Part shown: in pieces, positions 1 through 8,741 of the stretch
How positions within the stretch are numbered: the first letter of the stretch is position 1
Layout of the letters: each line of letters opens with the position of its first letter
NCBI RefSeq assembly: GCF_009711465.1
Contig: NZ_SMME01000861.1
Location: 1 to 62,704, forward strand
Source: Parendozoicomonas verongulae
GTDB lineage: Bacteria > Pseudomonadota > Gammaproteobacteria > Pseudomonadales > Endozoicomonadaceae
DNA: 62,704 bases
Direction of reading: 5' to 3'
Notes under the pieces: generated by a model
The model's database searches: none
The model's input: the letters and a program-made list of their open reading frames with translations, nothing else
What the model was told of the DNA's origin: nothing
Position numbers and translations under genes: made by a program

Positions 1-256
1 AAACGCGCAAGATACAATCGGTACAATTCTCTTAGAGTATTCACTCCCAGTGCATATTACTGTTAGGATGCCCATGGGTCGAAAATGACCTGAATTTTAG
101 ATAATAAGACTTTACGCAAAGACCACTCCGTTGAAGCGTGCCTGTTTTGCACCAGTGCTTTGCGAACATAAAAGAGAGATCACTCTCAACGCCCTTCGGC
201 TATAACTCAGAAAACACACCGAGGGCGCAATAATCATTACAACCGGAGGGGACACC

Positions 257-1258
257 ATGCCTTCACTAAAAGGGTCTTTGCTTAAGACGCTCTCATTGGC
301 AGCTATTGGCGCAGGTATGACTGCTGCCGTCATCAGCACACCAGCAACCGCAGCACCTGTTCAGCAGTTCGTAACTATCGGCACTGGTGGCGTAACCGGC
401 GTTTACTACCCCACGGGTGGCGCTATCTGTCGTCTGGTGAACAAAAACCGCAGAGAACATGGCATCCGCTGTTCTGTTGAAAGTACCGGTGGTTCCGTTT
501 ACAACCTGAACACCATCCGTGCCGGTGAAATGGATATGGGTATTGCCCAGTCCGACTGGCAGTTCCACGCTTACAATGGTACCAGCAGGTTTGAAAACAT
601 GGGTGCCAATAAAGATCTGCGCGCCGTGTTCTCTATTCATGCAGAGCCTTTCACCGTTGTAGCCCGCAAAGATTCCGGTATCACAAACTTTGAAGACCTC
701 AAAGGCAAGCGCGTTAACATCGGTAACCCCGGTTCCGGCCAGCGTGGCACCATGGAAGTGGTAATGAATGCCTGGGGCATGACTACCTCCGACTTCCGTC
801 TGACTACCGAGCTGAAAGCCGCCGAGCAGTCCAAGGCACTGTGTGATAACAAAATCGACGCCATGGTTTACGTGGTTGGTCACCCCAATGGTTCCATCAA
901 GGAAGCCACGTCTTCCTGCGACACAGTGCTGGTGAACGTGCAGGGCCCAGCTATTACCAAGCTGATTGACAACGCGCCGTACTACCGTACTGCCACCATT
1001 CCCGGCGGTATGTATCAAGGCAACCCGAACGATGTCACCACCTTTGGTGTGGGTGCAACCTTTGTGTCTTCCACCAACACTCCTGACGCCTCTATCTATC
1101 AAATCGTGAAGTCTGTCTTCGAGAACTTCGACGACTTCCGCAAACTGCACCCTGCGTTTGCCAACCTGAAGAAGGAAGAGATGATTCAGGATGGCCTCTC
1201 TGCACCGCTGCATAGCGGTGCTGCCCGTTTCTACAAGGAAGCCGGTCTGATCAAGTAA
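257..1258 (+). CDS. TAXI-family TRAP transporter solute-binding protein
   Basis: The 333-residue precursor is the periplasmic receptor of a tripartite ATP-independent transporter, the TAXI type that pairs with a fused permease. A signal peptide runs to about residue 32 (cleavage after TPATA). The family signature [15 protein letters not shown] follows at once, with the usual region that lines the ligand cleft ([12 protein letters not shown]). The start has a strong ribosome site (CCGGAGGGG five bases upstream of ATG). The permease lies 112 bp downstream on the same strand, and a stem-loop separates the two. The substrate cannot be read from sequence; characterised relatives bind small organic acids or amino acids such as glutamate, so this is only a family-level guess. 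Confidence 0.93.
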   Translation: MPSLKGSLLKTLSLAAIGAGMTAAVISTPATAAPVQQFVTIGTGGVTGVYYPTGGAICRLVNKNRREHGIRCSVESTGGSVYNLNTIRAGEMDMGIAQSDWQFHAYNGTSRFENMGANKDLRAVFSIHAEPFTVVARKDSGITNFEDLKGKRVNIGNPGSGQRGTMEVVMNAWGMTTSDFRLTTELKAAEQSKALCDNKIDAMVYVVGHPNGSIKEATSSCDTVLVNVQGPAITKLIDNAPYYRTATIPGGMYQGNPNDVTTFGVGATFVSSTNTPDASIYQIVKSVFENFDDFRKLHPAFANLKKEEMIQDGLSAPLHSGAARFYKEAGLIK

Positions 1259-1279
1259 ACCTCGCTTAATTCTGCTCCA

Positions 1280-1310
1280 CTCGTTTCACTGGCCGGGCTG
1301 GTGAAACGAG
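1280..1310 (+). other. Intercistronic stem-loop between TRAP receptor and permease
   Basis: A perfect 10-bp inverted repeat (CTCGTTTCAC / GTGAAACGAG, 1280-1289 and 1301-1310) has an 11-nt loop and no T-run after it. It is therefore probably not a full terminator. Its position just after the binding-protein stop suggests an mRNA-stabilising or partly terminating hairpin that lets the receptor be made in excess of the permease. This role is inferred. Confidence 0.55.
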
Positions 1311-1370
1311 ACCCCAGACACTCCTCTGCTGTATGCCCGTGGAGTCGTGATGCAACCAGGGTAACGAGAT

Positions 1371-3926
1371 ATGTCCCATGAAAAAACAGCGTCCGACATA
1401 GTCAGTGACGCCGATACCGGCGCCCGTAATCCGAAAGGAATGGCCGCCCGTTTTTTAACTTTAACCGCCTTATGCTGGTCTCTTTTTCAACTATGGTACG
1501 CCTCACCGCTACCTTTTCAGCTGAACGTCTTTATTCTGAACGATACAGAAGCCAGGGCGATTCATCTGGCCTTTGCTGTTTTCCTGTCGTTTACTGCTTT
1601 CCCCGCATTTAAGGGTTCCCCAAAAAATCATATTCCTTTTTACGACTGGGGTCTTGCATTAGTGGGCAGTTTTTCGGCCGCCTACATTTATATATTTTAC
1701 AACGCTCTGGCTGATCGCCCTGGCGCCCCTGTCACGATGGATATCACCTTCGCAGTGATTGGCATCGTGCTTTTGCTGGAGGCCACCCGTCGTGCACTTG
1801 GCCCGCCACTGATGGTTGTAGCCGGTGTCTTCCTGCTTTACACCTTTGCCGGCCCACATATGCCCGATGTCATCGCCCACAAAGGTGCCAGCCTGAACAA
1901 GGCTATGTCCCACTTCTGGCTGACGACAGAAGGCGTGTTTGGCGTAGCGCTGGGGGTATCCACCAGCTTTGTCTTCCTGTTTGTTCTGTTTGGAGCATTG
2001 CTGGAGCAGGCGGGTGCGGGGCAATACTTTATTCGTCTGTCGTTTTCCCTGCTCGGACACCTGCGCGGTGGCCCGGCAAAAGCTGCAGTTGTGTCGTCTG
2101 GTTTGAGCGGTGTAATTTCCGGTTCCAGCATCGCTAACGTTGTGACCACCGGCACTTTCACCATTCCGTTAATGAAACGTGTTGGCTTCCCGGCCACCAA
2201 AGCCGGTGCCATTGAAGTGGCCGCGTCTACCAATGGTCAGCTCACACCCCCGATTATGGGTGCCGCTGCCTTTCTGATGGTGGAGTATGTTGGTATTCCC
2301 TATATCGATGTGATTCGTCACGCCATCCTGCCTGCTGCCATTTCCTACATCGCACTGTTTTACATTGTGCACCTGGAAGCGGTGAAAGCCGGTATGCAAG
2401 GTATGCCACGGGAACGAGCCCTGAGCCGAGCCGAGTGGCTGCTGGTATTTGTAGGCGGCTTCCTGAGCATGTGTATGCTGGGTGCTCTGGTTTACTACGG
2501 TATTGGCTGGATCAAGGATGTGGCAGGTGACAACTCTCTCTGGGTCATTGGCGGTTTGGTTACAGCAGCCTATCTTGGCTTGCTCTGGCTGGCTGCTCGC
2601 TTCCCGGATCACCATGAAGATCATGAACTCACCATCGCGCCTCGTATTCGTACCACTGCGTTGAGCGGCTTGCACTTCCTGCTGCCGGTGGTGGTGTTGA
2701 TCTGGTGTATTGGCAAGGAACGTATGTCTCCCGGGTTGTCTGCCTTCTGGGCCACGGCGTTTATGATGGTTATCGTGATTACCCAACATCCGATTATGGC
2801 CTTATTCGGGGGGCAGTCGGATATGATGGCACGGGTCAAACACGGTTTTTGCGACCTGTTTAATGGCATGGTATCCGGCGCACGAAATATGATCGGCATC
2901 GGTGTTGCCACGGCGGCAGCCGGTATTGTGGTGGGTACTGTCACCCTGACCGGCATCGGCCAGGTGATGACGGAGTTTGTGGAGCTGATCTCCGGCGGCA
3001 GTGTGTTGCTCATGCTGATTTTCACTGCCGTAATCAGCCTGATTCTCGGTATGGGATTGCCAACCACGGCTAACTACATTGTTGTATCCAGTCTGATGGC
3101 TCCAGTGATTGTCAGCCTTGGGGCAGCCCACGGTTTGATTGTTCCGCTGATTGCCGTGCACCTGTTTGTGTTCTATTTCGGGATACTGGCGGATGATACC
3201 CCACCGGTGGGCCTTGCGGCTTATGCAGCCGCAGCGATTGCTAAAGGCAATCCGATCCAAACCGGTATTCAGGGGTTCACCTACGATATACGCACCGCCA
3301 TTCTGCCGTTTATGTTTATCTTTAACACACAGTTGTTGCTGATCGGCATCAACAGCATTTGGGAATTGCTGCTCACTATCTTCAGCGCCCTCGGTGCCAT
3401 GCTGGTGTTTGCAGCGGCCACTCAAGGGTTCTGGCTCACGAAAACCAAGTGGTACGAAACCCTTGGTCTGCTGTTGATCGCCTTTACCTTGTTCCGCCCG
3501 GGCTTCTGGTGGGATATGGCCTGGCCGGAGTATCAACAGCACCCCGGCAGTGCCATTGAACAACAGGTGATGACGGTTGAGGCTGGAGAGGAGTTACGCC
3601 TGCGGGTAGGTGGTGAAGACTTCACTGGAAAGTACCGGGAGAAAACTCTTCTCCTGCCAGTGGGTGATGAAACCACTGGCGCTGACCGACTCTACACCAT
3701 GGGGCTTGAGCTGATAGAAAGCGATGGCAAAACCATCGTTGATAATATCGGCTTCGCCAGCCCTGCAGAAGCAGCAGGTATTGATTTCGACTGGGAGGTT
3801 CTCAGGGTCGAAACACTCAACGATCGCCCCCCACGACAGTTAATGTTTATTCCTGCACTTCTGCTACTGCTGAGCATAGCCCTGATGCAGAAGCGCAGAA
3901 TCAAACAGGCAACAGAAACCGCTTAA
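1371..3926 (+). CDS. TRAP transporter fused permease (DctQM fusion, 4TM/12TM) with C-terminal DUF3394
   Basis: The 851-residue polytopic membrane protein fuses the small (4 TM) and large (12 TM) TRAP permease subunits, as is usual for partners of TAXI receptors. Large-subunit signatures include STNGQLTPPIMGAAAFLM (about residues 286-303) and GMGLPTTANYIV (about 561-572). The C-terminal part, from about residue 650, matches the DUF3394 region often attached to these fusions: a few membrane spans, a soluble beta-rich stretch, then a last span and a basic tail (QKRRIKQ). The start is supported by AGGGTAACGAG upstream of ATG. It would drive Na+- or H+-coupled uptake with the preceding receptor across the inner membrane. 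Confidence 0.93.
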   Translation: MSHEKTASDIVSDADTGARNPKGMAARFLTLTALCWSLFQLWYASPLPFQLNVFILNDTEARAIHLAFAVFLSFTAFPAFKGSPKNHIPFYDWGLALVGSFSAAYIYIFYNALADRPGAPVTMDITFAVIGIVLLLEATRRALGPPLMVVAGVFLLYTFAGPHMPDVIAHKGASLNKAMSHFWLTTEGVFGVALGVSTSFVFLFVLFGALLEQAGAGQYFIRLSFSLLGHLRGGPAKAAVVSSGLSGVISGSSIANVVTTGTFTIPLMKRVGFPATKAGAIEVAASTNGQLTPPIMGAAAFLMVEYVGIPYIDVIRHAILPAAISYIALFYIVHLEAVKAGMQGMPRERALSRAEWLLVFVGGFLSMCMLGALVYYGIGWIKDVAGDNSLWVIGGLVTAAYLGLLWLAARFPDHHEDHELTIAPRIRTTALSGLHFLLPVVVLIWCIGKERMSPGLSAFWATAFMMVIVITQHPIMALFGGQSDMMARVKHGFCDLFNGMVSGARNMIGIGVATAAAGIVVGTVTLTGIGQVMTEFVELISGGSVLLMLIFTAVISLILGMGLPTTANYIVVSSLMAPVIVSLGAAHGLIVPLIAVHLFVFYFGILADDTPPVGLAAYAAAAIAKGNPIQTGIQGFTYDIRTAILPFMFIFNTQLLLIGINSIWELLLTIFSALGAMLVFAAATQGFWLTKTKWYETLGLLLIAFTLFRPGFWWDMAWPEYQQHPGSAIEQQVMTVEAGEELRLRVGGEDFTGKYREKTLLLPVGDETTGADRLYTMGLELIESDGKTIVDNIGFASPAEAAGIDFDWEVLRVETLNDRPPRQLMFIPALLLLLSIALMQKRRIKQATETA

Positions 3927-3950
3927 GCAACTTCTCCCAAGAGGCAGGAG

Positions 3951-4394
3951 TTAACGGTTTTCTGAAGCAATAATATCCAGACGGCAGACAGTGGAATCTC
4001 CCTCCACTGTCAGCCTGGGTGTAACAACAACACCCTGTCTTAATATGTTCTTGCCCACCTCAAGTCGATACTGATTCTGATAATCTCTGCAGCGGAAAGA
4101 AGAAGACAGCAGTGTTAAATGCACTGTAATCCATTCCCCAAACCGCACAGACTGAACACCGATATCTCCTGAAAATACCCGCATATTCACCTCAGGCGTA
4201 AAAGCAACAGAACTGTGAAAGGCCAGCATATTGCCTTGCAGGCGGGCTTCCTGAGCTTCGCTCATATTGAGATAAACCGGAATGGTCCTGGGGGGGATTG
4301 AACTATCGGCCCGGGCCAGATTTCCAAGGAACATAACACAGAGAACAAATCCGCACAGGGTAAACAGATACGGGTGGCGCACTTCCCTTTCCAT
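3951..4394 (-). CDS. Small exported protein of unknown function
   Basis: I do not recognise this family. I chose the internal ATG at 4394 because GAGGAG lies five bases upstream; the longer reading frame to 4463 has no ribosome site. The product is about 147 residues. An N-terminal hydrophobic segment (LFTLCGFVLCVMFLG) followed by LARADS looks like a signal peptide. The mature part is predicted mostly beta and has two cysteines (in FRCRD and STVCRLD) that could form a disulfide. It is convergent with the TRAP permease and divergent from the oxidoreductase. It is probably periplasmic. Confidence 0.6.
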   Translation of the reverse strand: MEREVRHPYLFTLCGFVLCVMFLGNLARADSSIPPRTIPVYLNMSEAQEARLQGNMLAFHSSVAFTPEVNMRVFSGDIGVQSVRFGEWITVHLTLLSSSFRCRDYQNQYRLEVGKNILRQGVVVTPRLTVEGDSTVCRLDIIASENR

Positions 4395-4583
4395 GGCAAC
4401 TCCTCGACGTCTTTCTGCCATATTTTTGCTATTGCCGGAGACTGCACCACACCAGGCAAACATTCATGACGCCCTCTCTCAGGGCGGCTTATCTCTACTG
4501 TAGACGACATTTCCAAATGTCAAAGAGCGAGGTATTCTCAACACCGACTCTCGCTCAAAATCTGTCGTACAGGTAGCACAAGC

Positions 4584-5561
4584 ATGACTATGAAAGCTAT
4601 TCGCCAACACCAGCATGGCGATATTGAAGTACTTAAACTGGAAACTGTCGAAATCCCAACACCCTCTCCCGGGCAGGCACTTATCCGAGTTCACGCTGCA
4701 GGTATCAACCCGGTAGACACATATATTCGCGCCGGCACAAATGGCTATAGCGCCCAGATGCCACACACACCCGGGCTTGATGGTGCTGGCGTCATTGCAG
4801 CACTGGGGGATGATCACAGCCACCAGCTCAACGTTGGTGATCGGGTTTATTTTACAGGAAGCTTCACCGGCACCAGTGCCGAGTACGCTCTGTGCGATAT
4901 TACCAAAATTCACTCCTTGCCAGACAACGTACCTTTTGAGGAAGGTGCCTGTGTAGGCATTCCCTGTACGACGGCATGGCGTGCCCTGTTTCAGCGTGGA
5001 CAGGCCAAACCCGGTGAGACACTTTTGGTTCATGGAGCCAGCGGTGGTGTTGGCCTGGCAGCAGTGCAATTAGGGGTAGCGGCAGGTTTAACCGTTATTG
5101 GTACAGCAGGCTCTGAGGAAGGTCGTCAGTTGGTGAAAACCCAGGGTGCTCACTTGGTGCTGGATCACAGCAATGACACTCATATGGATGATCTGCTGGA
5201 GTGGACACATGGCAAAGGCGTGGATATTGCGCTGGAGATGCTGGCAAATATCAACCTCGGCCATGATTTGAATGCCCTGGCGATGGGCGGCCGTGTGATT
5301 GTGATTGGCAACCGTGGCACGGTCACCATCAATCCACGGGATTTGATGAAGCGGGATGCGGATATTCGCGGGATGTCGGTCTTCAATGCATCCGAAACCG
5401 ATAGAAAGGTTATCCACTCTGCTCTGTATGCGGCACTCGCCATTGGCAGCCTGAAACCCGTGATTGCCAAAACATTCCCGTTAGAGCATTTGGGAGAGGC
5501 CCACACAGCCGTTCTGCAGCCTGGAGCTATGGGTAACATGGTTGTGAAAGTGCACGACTAA
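4584..5561 (+). CDS. Zinc-independent quinone oxidoreductase (NADPH:quinone reductase, MDR family)
   Basis: The 325-residue protein is a medium-chain dehydrogenase/reductase of the quinone oxidoreductase branch. An N-terminal GroES-like catalytic domain includes GINPVDTYIRAG and PHTPGLDGAG. A Rossmann domain follows with VHGASGGVGLAAVQLG, the A-x-x-G-x-x-G NADPH loop of the QOR/zeta-crystallin group. The structural zinc cysteines of alcohol dehydrogenases are absent. It probably reduces quinones or enones with NADPH in the cytosol. A second ATG two codons in is equally usable. It lies convergent to dinB with only a few bases between the stops. Confidence 0.9.
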   Translation: MTMKAIRQHQHGDIEVLKLETVEIPTPSPGQALIRVHAAGINPVDTYIRAGTNGYSAQMPHTPGLDGAGVIAALGDDHSHQLNVGDRVYFTGSFTGTSAEYALCDITKIHSLPDNVPFEEGACVGIPCTTAWRALFQRGQAKPGETLLVHGASGGVGLAAVQLGVAAGLTVIGTAGSEEGRQLVKTQGAHLVLDHSNDTHMDDLLEWTHGKGVDIALEMLANINLGHDLNALAMGGRVIVIGNRGTVTINPRDLMKRDADIRGMSVFNASETDRKVIHSALYAALAIGSLKPVIAKTFPLEHLGEAHTAVLQPGAMGNMVVKVHD

Positions 5562-5567
5562 ACCGGA

Positions 5568-6656
5568 CTATAAAAACAGATCAAGCTGCGTCGCAGTATC
5601 TCTGGCCTTGAGATCGTGGAGCCGGATACCGGCTCCCAGCAGGCGTACGCTTTTCTCGCCGCGCTCCCAGGCTTTCGTCATCAGCCTTTTAAATGGCTCC
5701 TCCTTGAAAGGCTCCTTGTCACTCAGGGCGCACAACTCCTCCATTGTCGTTTGGGTGAAGTCACCAAATTTCACCTTCACGAAACGTTTGGTAATGGCAT
5801 ATTCTTCTCGAATTTTTTCATAGCGACTCTCCAGCTCTTCCAGCAGCTCAGGAACCTTTGCCAGCACCTCTTGCTGCCCTGCAAGGTCTTCGTCGTATGT
5901 GAGTTCCACAGAAAGAGATTTACGACGATGGCTTGTCACCACCGGGCGATTATCAATCCCCCTTGCCAACTGATGGAGACGCTCCCCAAACACACCAAAA
6001 TGTTTGTTGAGGTCTGCCTGCTCCCAAGTGCGGACATCGGCACAGGTTTCGATACCCAGTTTTGCAAGACGCTTGCCTGTAGCTTTGCCTACACCAAATA
6101 GTTTTTTAACCGGAAGCTCTGCTACAAACGCATCCACTTCTGACGGTGTAATCACTTTCAACCCATCGGGTTTATTCCAGTCACTGGCCACTTTCGACAG
6201 AAACTTATTGGGGGCCACCCCCGCAGACACGGTAATACCAACAGTTTCCTTCACCCGACGACGAATCTCCTGAGCCATTAAGGTGGCACTGCCTCGGCAC
6301 ATATCGCTGTTGGTGACATCCAGAAATGCTTCATCCAGTGACAGCGGTTCAATCTGGTCGGTATAGTCAGAAAAGATTTTGTGAAGCTGTGCTGAAGCGT
6401 CCCGGTAAAGCTCAAACCGGGGTTTAATAATATTCAAATGCGGACACAGGCGCAGGGCATAAGCGGAGGCCATGGCAGAACGAACACCGTAGTCTCTTGC
6501 CTCGTAGTTGCACGTAGCAATCACCCCTCTCTTTTCGGGCAACCCACCCACCGCTACAGGAATACCGTTTAAACGGGGATTTTCCCGGATTTCAACAGCT
6601 GCATAGAAGCAGTCACAATCCACATGAATTATTTTTCGTTGTGGCTGATTCTCCAT
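5568..6656 (-). CDS. dinB: DNA polymerase IV (Y-family translesion polymerase)
   Basis: Y-family polymerase of 362 residues from the chosen start at 6656, where GGAGAGG sits four bases upstream; the extension to 6734 has no support. The palm motifs are present: VDCDCFYAAVE near the N-terminus, and SLDEAFLD, whose D and E are catalytic. Helix-hairpin-helix and little-finger regions follow. The last residues, QLDLFL, match the consensus beta-clamp-binding peptide almost perfectly. The enzyme bypasses DNA lesions. I see no clear LexA box in the 55 bp between this gene and the divergent acyltransferase, so SOS control is not shown. Confidence 0.96.
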   Translation of the reverse strand: MENQPQRKIIHVDCDCFYAAVEIRENPRLNGIPVAVGGLPEKRGVIATCNYEARDYGVRSAMASAYALRLCPHLNIIKPRFELYRDASAQLHKIFSDYTDQIEPLSLDEAFLDVTNSDMCRGSATLMAQEIRRRVKETVGITVSAGVAPNKFLSKVASDWNKPDGLKVITPSEVDAFVAELPVKKLFGVGKATGKRLAKLGIETCADVRTWEQADLNKHFGVFGERLHQLARGIDNRPVVTSHRRKSLSVELTYDEDLAGQQEVLAKVPELLEELESRYEKIREEYAITKRFVKVKFGDFTQTTMEELCALSDKEPFKEEPFKRLMTKAWERGEKSVRLLGAGIRLHDLKARDTATQLDLFL

Positions 6657-6711
6657 CACACCTCTCCACACTTCCCCGTTGACTATCGAGACCGGACTCC
6701 CCGGGTTGTTT

Positions 6712-7341
6712 ATGCGTATTACTGTATTCGACACGCCTGTCGTCCGTCAGCTGTTTAGTGCCCTTGCATGGCTTCTTCTCAAACTGACAGGCTGGAACAT
6801 TGAGGGTCAGAAGCCTTTAACCCGCCGTTTTGTTCTGATTGGCGCTCCCCATACCAGTAACTGGGACTTTGTCATTTTCATGGCTGTGGCCCTGCGCATG
6901 CGTATTCCTATTTACTGGCTTGGCAAAGCGTCCCTGTTCAAAGGCCCGTTTGGCCCGATCATGCGCTACCTCGGTGGTGTAGCTGTACACCGTGAGCGTA
7001 ACAATAATCTGGTGTCTCAGGCTATTGCGGCATACAACTGTCATCCCCGCTTTGTGCTGGCTCTGGCGCCTGAAGGTACCCGTTCTTCTGTTTCAGAATG
7101 GAAAAGTGGCTTCTGGCACATTGCAAACGGCGCCAAAGTACCTGTAGTGCCTGCCTATGTTGATTTATCCAAAAAGCTGGCTGGTATCGGAGAACCCTAT
7201 AAGCTGGTCGGAGACAAAGAGAAGGATATCGCCAATCTGCAGGCGTTTTACGCACCTTACAAGGGCAAACGTCCTGGGCAGCAACCTTCTATAGTCACAA
7301 ACCTCAAGTCTAACGCCAAGATTGAAAAGAAGCCGCTATAG
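6712..7341 (+). CDS. Lysophospholipid acyltransferase family protein (PlsC-like)
   Basis: About 209 residues from the internal ATG at 6712; an upstream ATG at 6679 adds 11 residues, and neither has a strong ribosome site. The acyltransferase motifs are clear: HTSNWD (H-x4-D catalytic dyad), a glycine-rich stretch near RYLGGVAVHRE, and LAPEGTRS. One N-terminal hydrophobic segment (LFSALAWLLLKLTGW) would anchor it to the inner membrane. The family acylates lysophosphatidate or related lysolipids; the exact acceptor is not determined here. It is divergent from dinB across a very short promoter region. Confidence 0.88.
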   Translation: MRITVFDTPVVRQLFSALAWLLLKLTGWNIEGQKPLTRRFVLIGAPHTSNWDFVIFMAVALRMRIPIYWLGKASLFKGPFGPIMRYLGGVAVHRERNNNLVSQAIAAYNCHPRFVLALAPEGTRSSVSEWKSGFWHIANGAKVPVVPAYVDLSKKLAGIGEPYKLVGDKEKDIANLQAFYAPYKGKRPGQQPSIVTNLKSNAKIEKKPL

Positions 7342-7404
7342 TCCAAGGAAATTGCTTTTAGAGATAAGGCCTTAGCAGAAGGCCGCTTTCCAGGGAGAGG
7401 CCTC

Positions 7405-8091
7405 ATGAATAACAGCGTGATAATTGCAGAAGACCATCCGCTCTTTCGGGCCGCGCTGCAAGCAGCTGTATCCCAGGCCATGGATAGCAAGCCTGAAGTT
7501 ACCGAAGCCGATACTATCGACTCACTTCAGGATGCTCTGGAAAGAAACAGCAATCCCAACCTTGTTCTGCTCGACCTGAATATGCCCGGGGCCCATGGTT
7601 TTTCCGGGCTTCTTTATGTGCGTGGCCAGCATCCCAAAGTGCCTGTTGTCGTGATTTCCGCCCAAGACGACGAATCAGTGATCCGCAGGGCACTGAGCTA
7701 TGGCGCTGCAGGTTTTATTCCTAAATCCTCATCAATGCCCGTTATCAAAGCTGCGCTTCAGGGAGTCATGAGGGGAGAGAACTGGATTCCCCCCAATATT
7801 GATATGTCCAGAGAAGTTGAACTGGGCAAGAGTAATCTGGAAGAAAAGATAAGCAGCCTCACTCCGCAACAGTTCCGCGTGCTGGGTATGATCGGCGAAG
7901 GTATGCTGAATAAACAGATTGCCTGGGAGTTGAATATTTCCGAGGCCACGATCAAAGCCCACGTAACAGCCATCTTCCGCAAACTGGGCGTGCGAAACCG
8001 AACCCAGGCCGTAATTGCTCTGAAGCAGCTGGAACTTGACGAGCCAAACTCCAGCAAGGATTCTGAAAACCCATCACTGAGCGCTGAGTAA
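7405..8091 (+). CDS. LuxR/NarL-family response regulator, resembling CrbR/ErdR
   Basis: The 228-residue two-domain regulator has an N-terminal receiver (acidic pair in AEDHPLF, phosphoacceptor Asp in LLDLNMPG, Lys in GFIPKSS). The C-terminal LuxR-type helix-turn-helix reads LTPQQFRVLGMIGEGMLNKQIA and then SEATIKAHVTAIFRKLGV. AGGGAGAGG lies just upstream of the start. In overall sequence it resembles the Pseudomonas/Vibrio CrbR (ErdR/AgmR) regulators that activate acs for acetate use, and acs lies one gene downstream here. I see no partner sensor kinase in the window. The target assignment is therefore inferred from similarity and neighbourhood. Confidence 0.88.
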   Translation: MNNSVIIAEDHPLFRAALQAAVSQAMDSKPEVTEADTIDSLQDALERNSNPNLVLLDLNMPGAHGFSGLLYVRGQHPKVPVVVISAQDDESVIRRALSYGAAGFIPKSSSMPVIKAALQGVMRGENWIPPNIDMSREVELGKSNLEEKISSLTPQQFRVLGMIGEGMLNKQIAWELNISEATIKAHVTAIFRKLGVRNRTQAVIALKQLELDEPNSSKDSENPSLSAE

Positions 8092-8163
8092 AATCACTCA
8101 GCATGATATGATCTCACACATCACACCCTGCCTTTCCACCTAAAAACATAACAGGTTCCGGTG

Positions 8164-8658
8164 ATGTTCAAGTGTACTTTCATGCACAGCAAAGTGTTAT
8201 CGATCACGCTTTTCCCGCTACTTCTGATTAGCTCCTTTATAACTCCGGAGCAGGCCCTTGCAACATGGGGATTCGAAACCTTCAAAAGTGGCTCGCTTCA
8301 CCATCAGGTTGCTACCTCATCTCCACAGAAAAACGGTCGAGAGCTGGAGGTCTTCTGCAGTTCAACAGACCCCAGACTTACCCTTGCTCTCTACCTTCCC
8401 AAGCAACGCTTTCGCCGACGTGAACCGGTTGAAATCACTCTGCAGATCGACCGTAAACGCTCCTGGAAGATTCCCGCCACCCGTCATGCCATGGCCATTA
8501 CTGCACCAGATATTTCTGATGCAGTGATAGAGGATCTGTCATCAGGAAACCGGGCACGTATTACCTTTCCGATTTCCTCCCAGAGGAAACAGACGGAAAT
8601 ATTCCATCTACGAAGGTCGTCTGTGGCACTTTCCAGCATTGTGAGCAAGTGCGGTTAG
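8164..8658 (+). CDS. Small periplasmic protein of unknown function
   Basis: About 164 residues with a signal peptide ([13 protein letters not shown], cleavage near EQALA). The mature part has the order: aromatic N-terminus (TWGFETF), a central Cys strand (LEVFCSS), a basic mid-section, then a C-terminal Cys (SKCG). This arrangement is reminiscent of small periplasmic proteins such as IalB- or VasI-like ones, but I cannot make a firm match. A GTG directly before the ATG could also start it. The gene sits between the response regulator and acs, possibly under the same control. Confidence 0.55.
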   Translation: MFKCTFMHSKVLSITLFPLLLISSFITPEQALATWGFETFKSGSLHHQVATSSPQKNGRELEVFCSSTDPRLTLALYLPKQRFRRREPVEITLQIDRKRSWKIPATRHAMAITAPDISDAVIEDLSSGNRARITFPISSQRKQTEIFHLRRSSVALSSIVSKCG

Positions 8659-8741
8659 TTATAGCGTTTTGTAGACCGTATATTCTTAAAGTGGCTGTCT
8701 ATACTTCCTCATCCATCTATACCAGCTTCAAGGGTGATGAC

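Noticed and set aside
1..256. Gene or mobile-element remnant at the window start
   Set aside because: Only short frames without ribosome sites are present. It is best read as the promoter region of the TRAP operon, but I could not fix a promoter.
293..1213. Long minus-strand reading frame opposite the TAXI receptor gene
   Set aside because: It is the antisense shadow of a strongly coding gene, with no ribosome site and low-complexity His/Gly/Val content.
8083..8102. Terminator after the response regulator
   Set aside because: GCTGAGT/ACTCAGC overlaps the stop codon and has no T-run; too weak to call.
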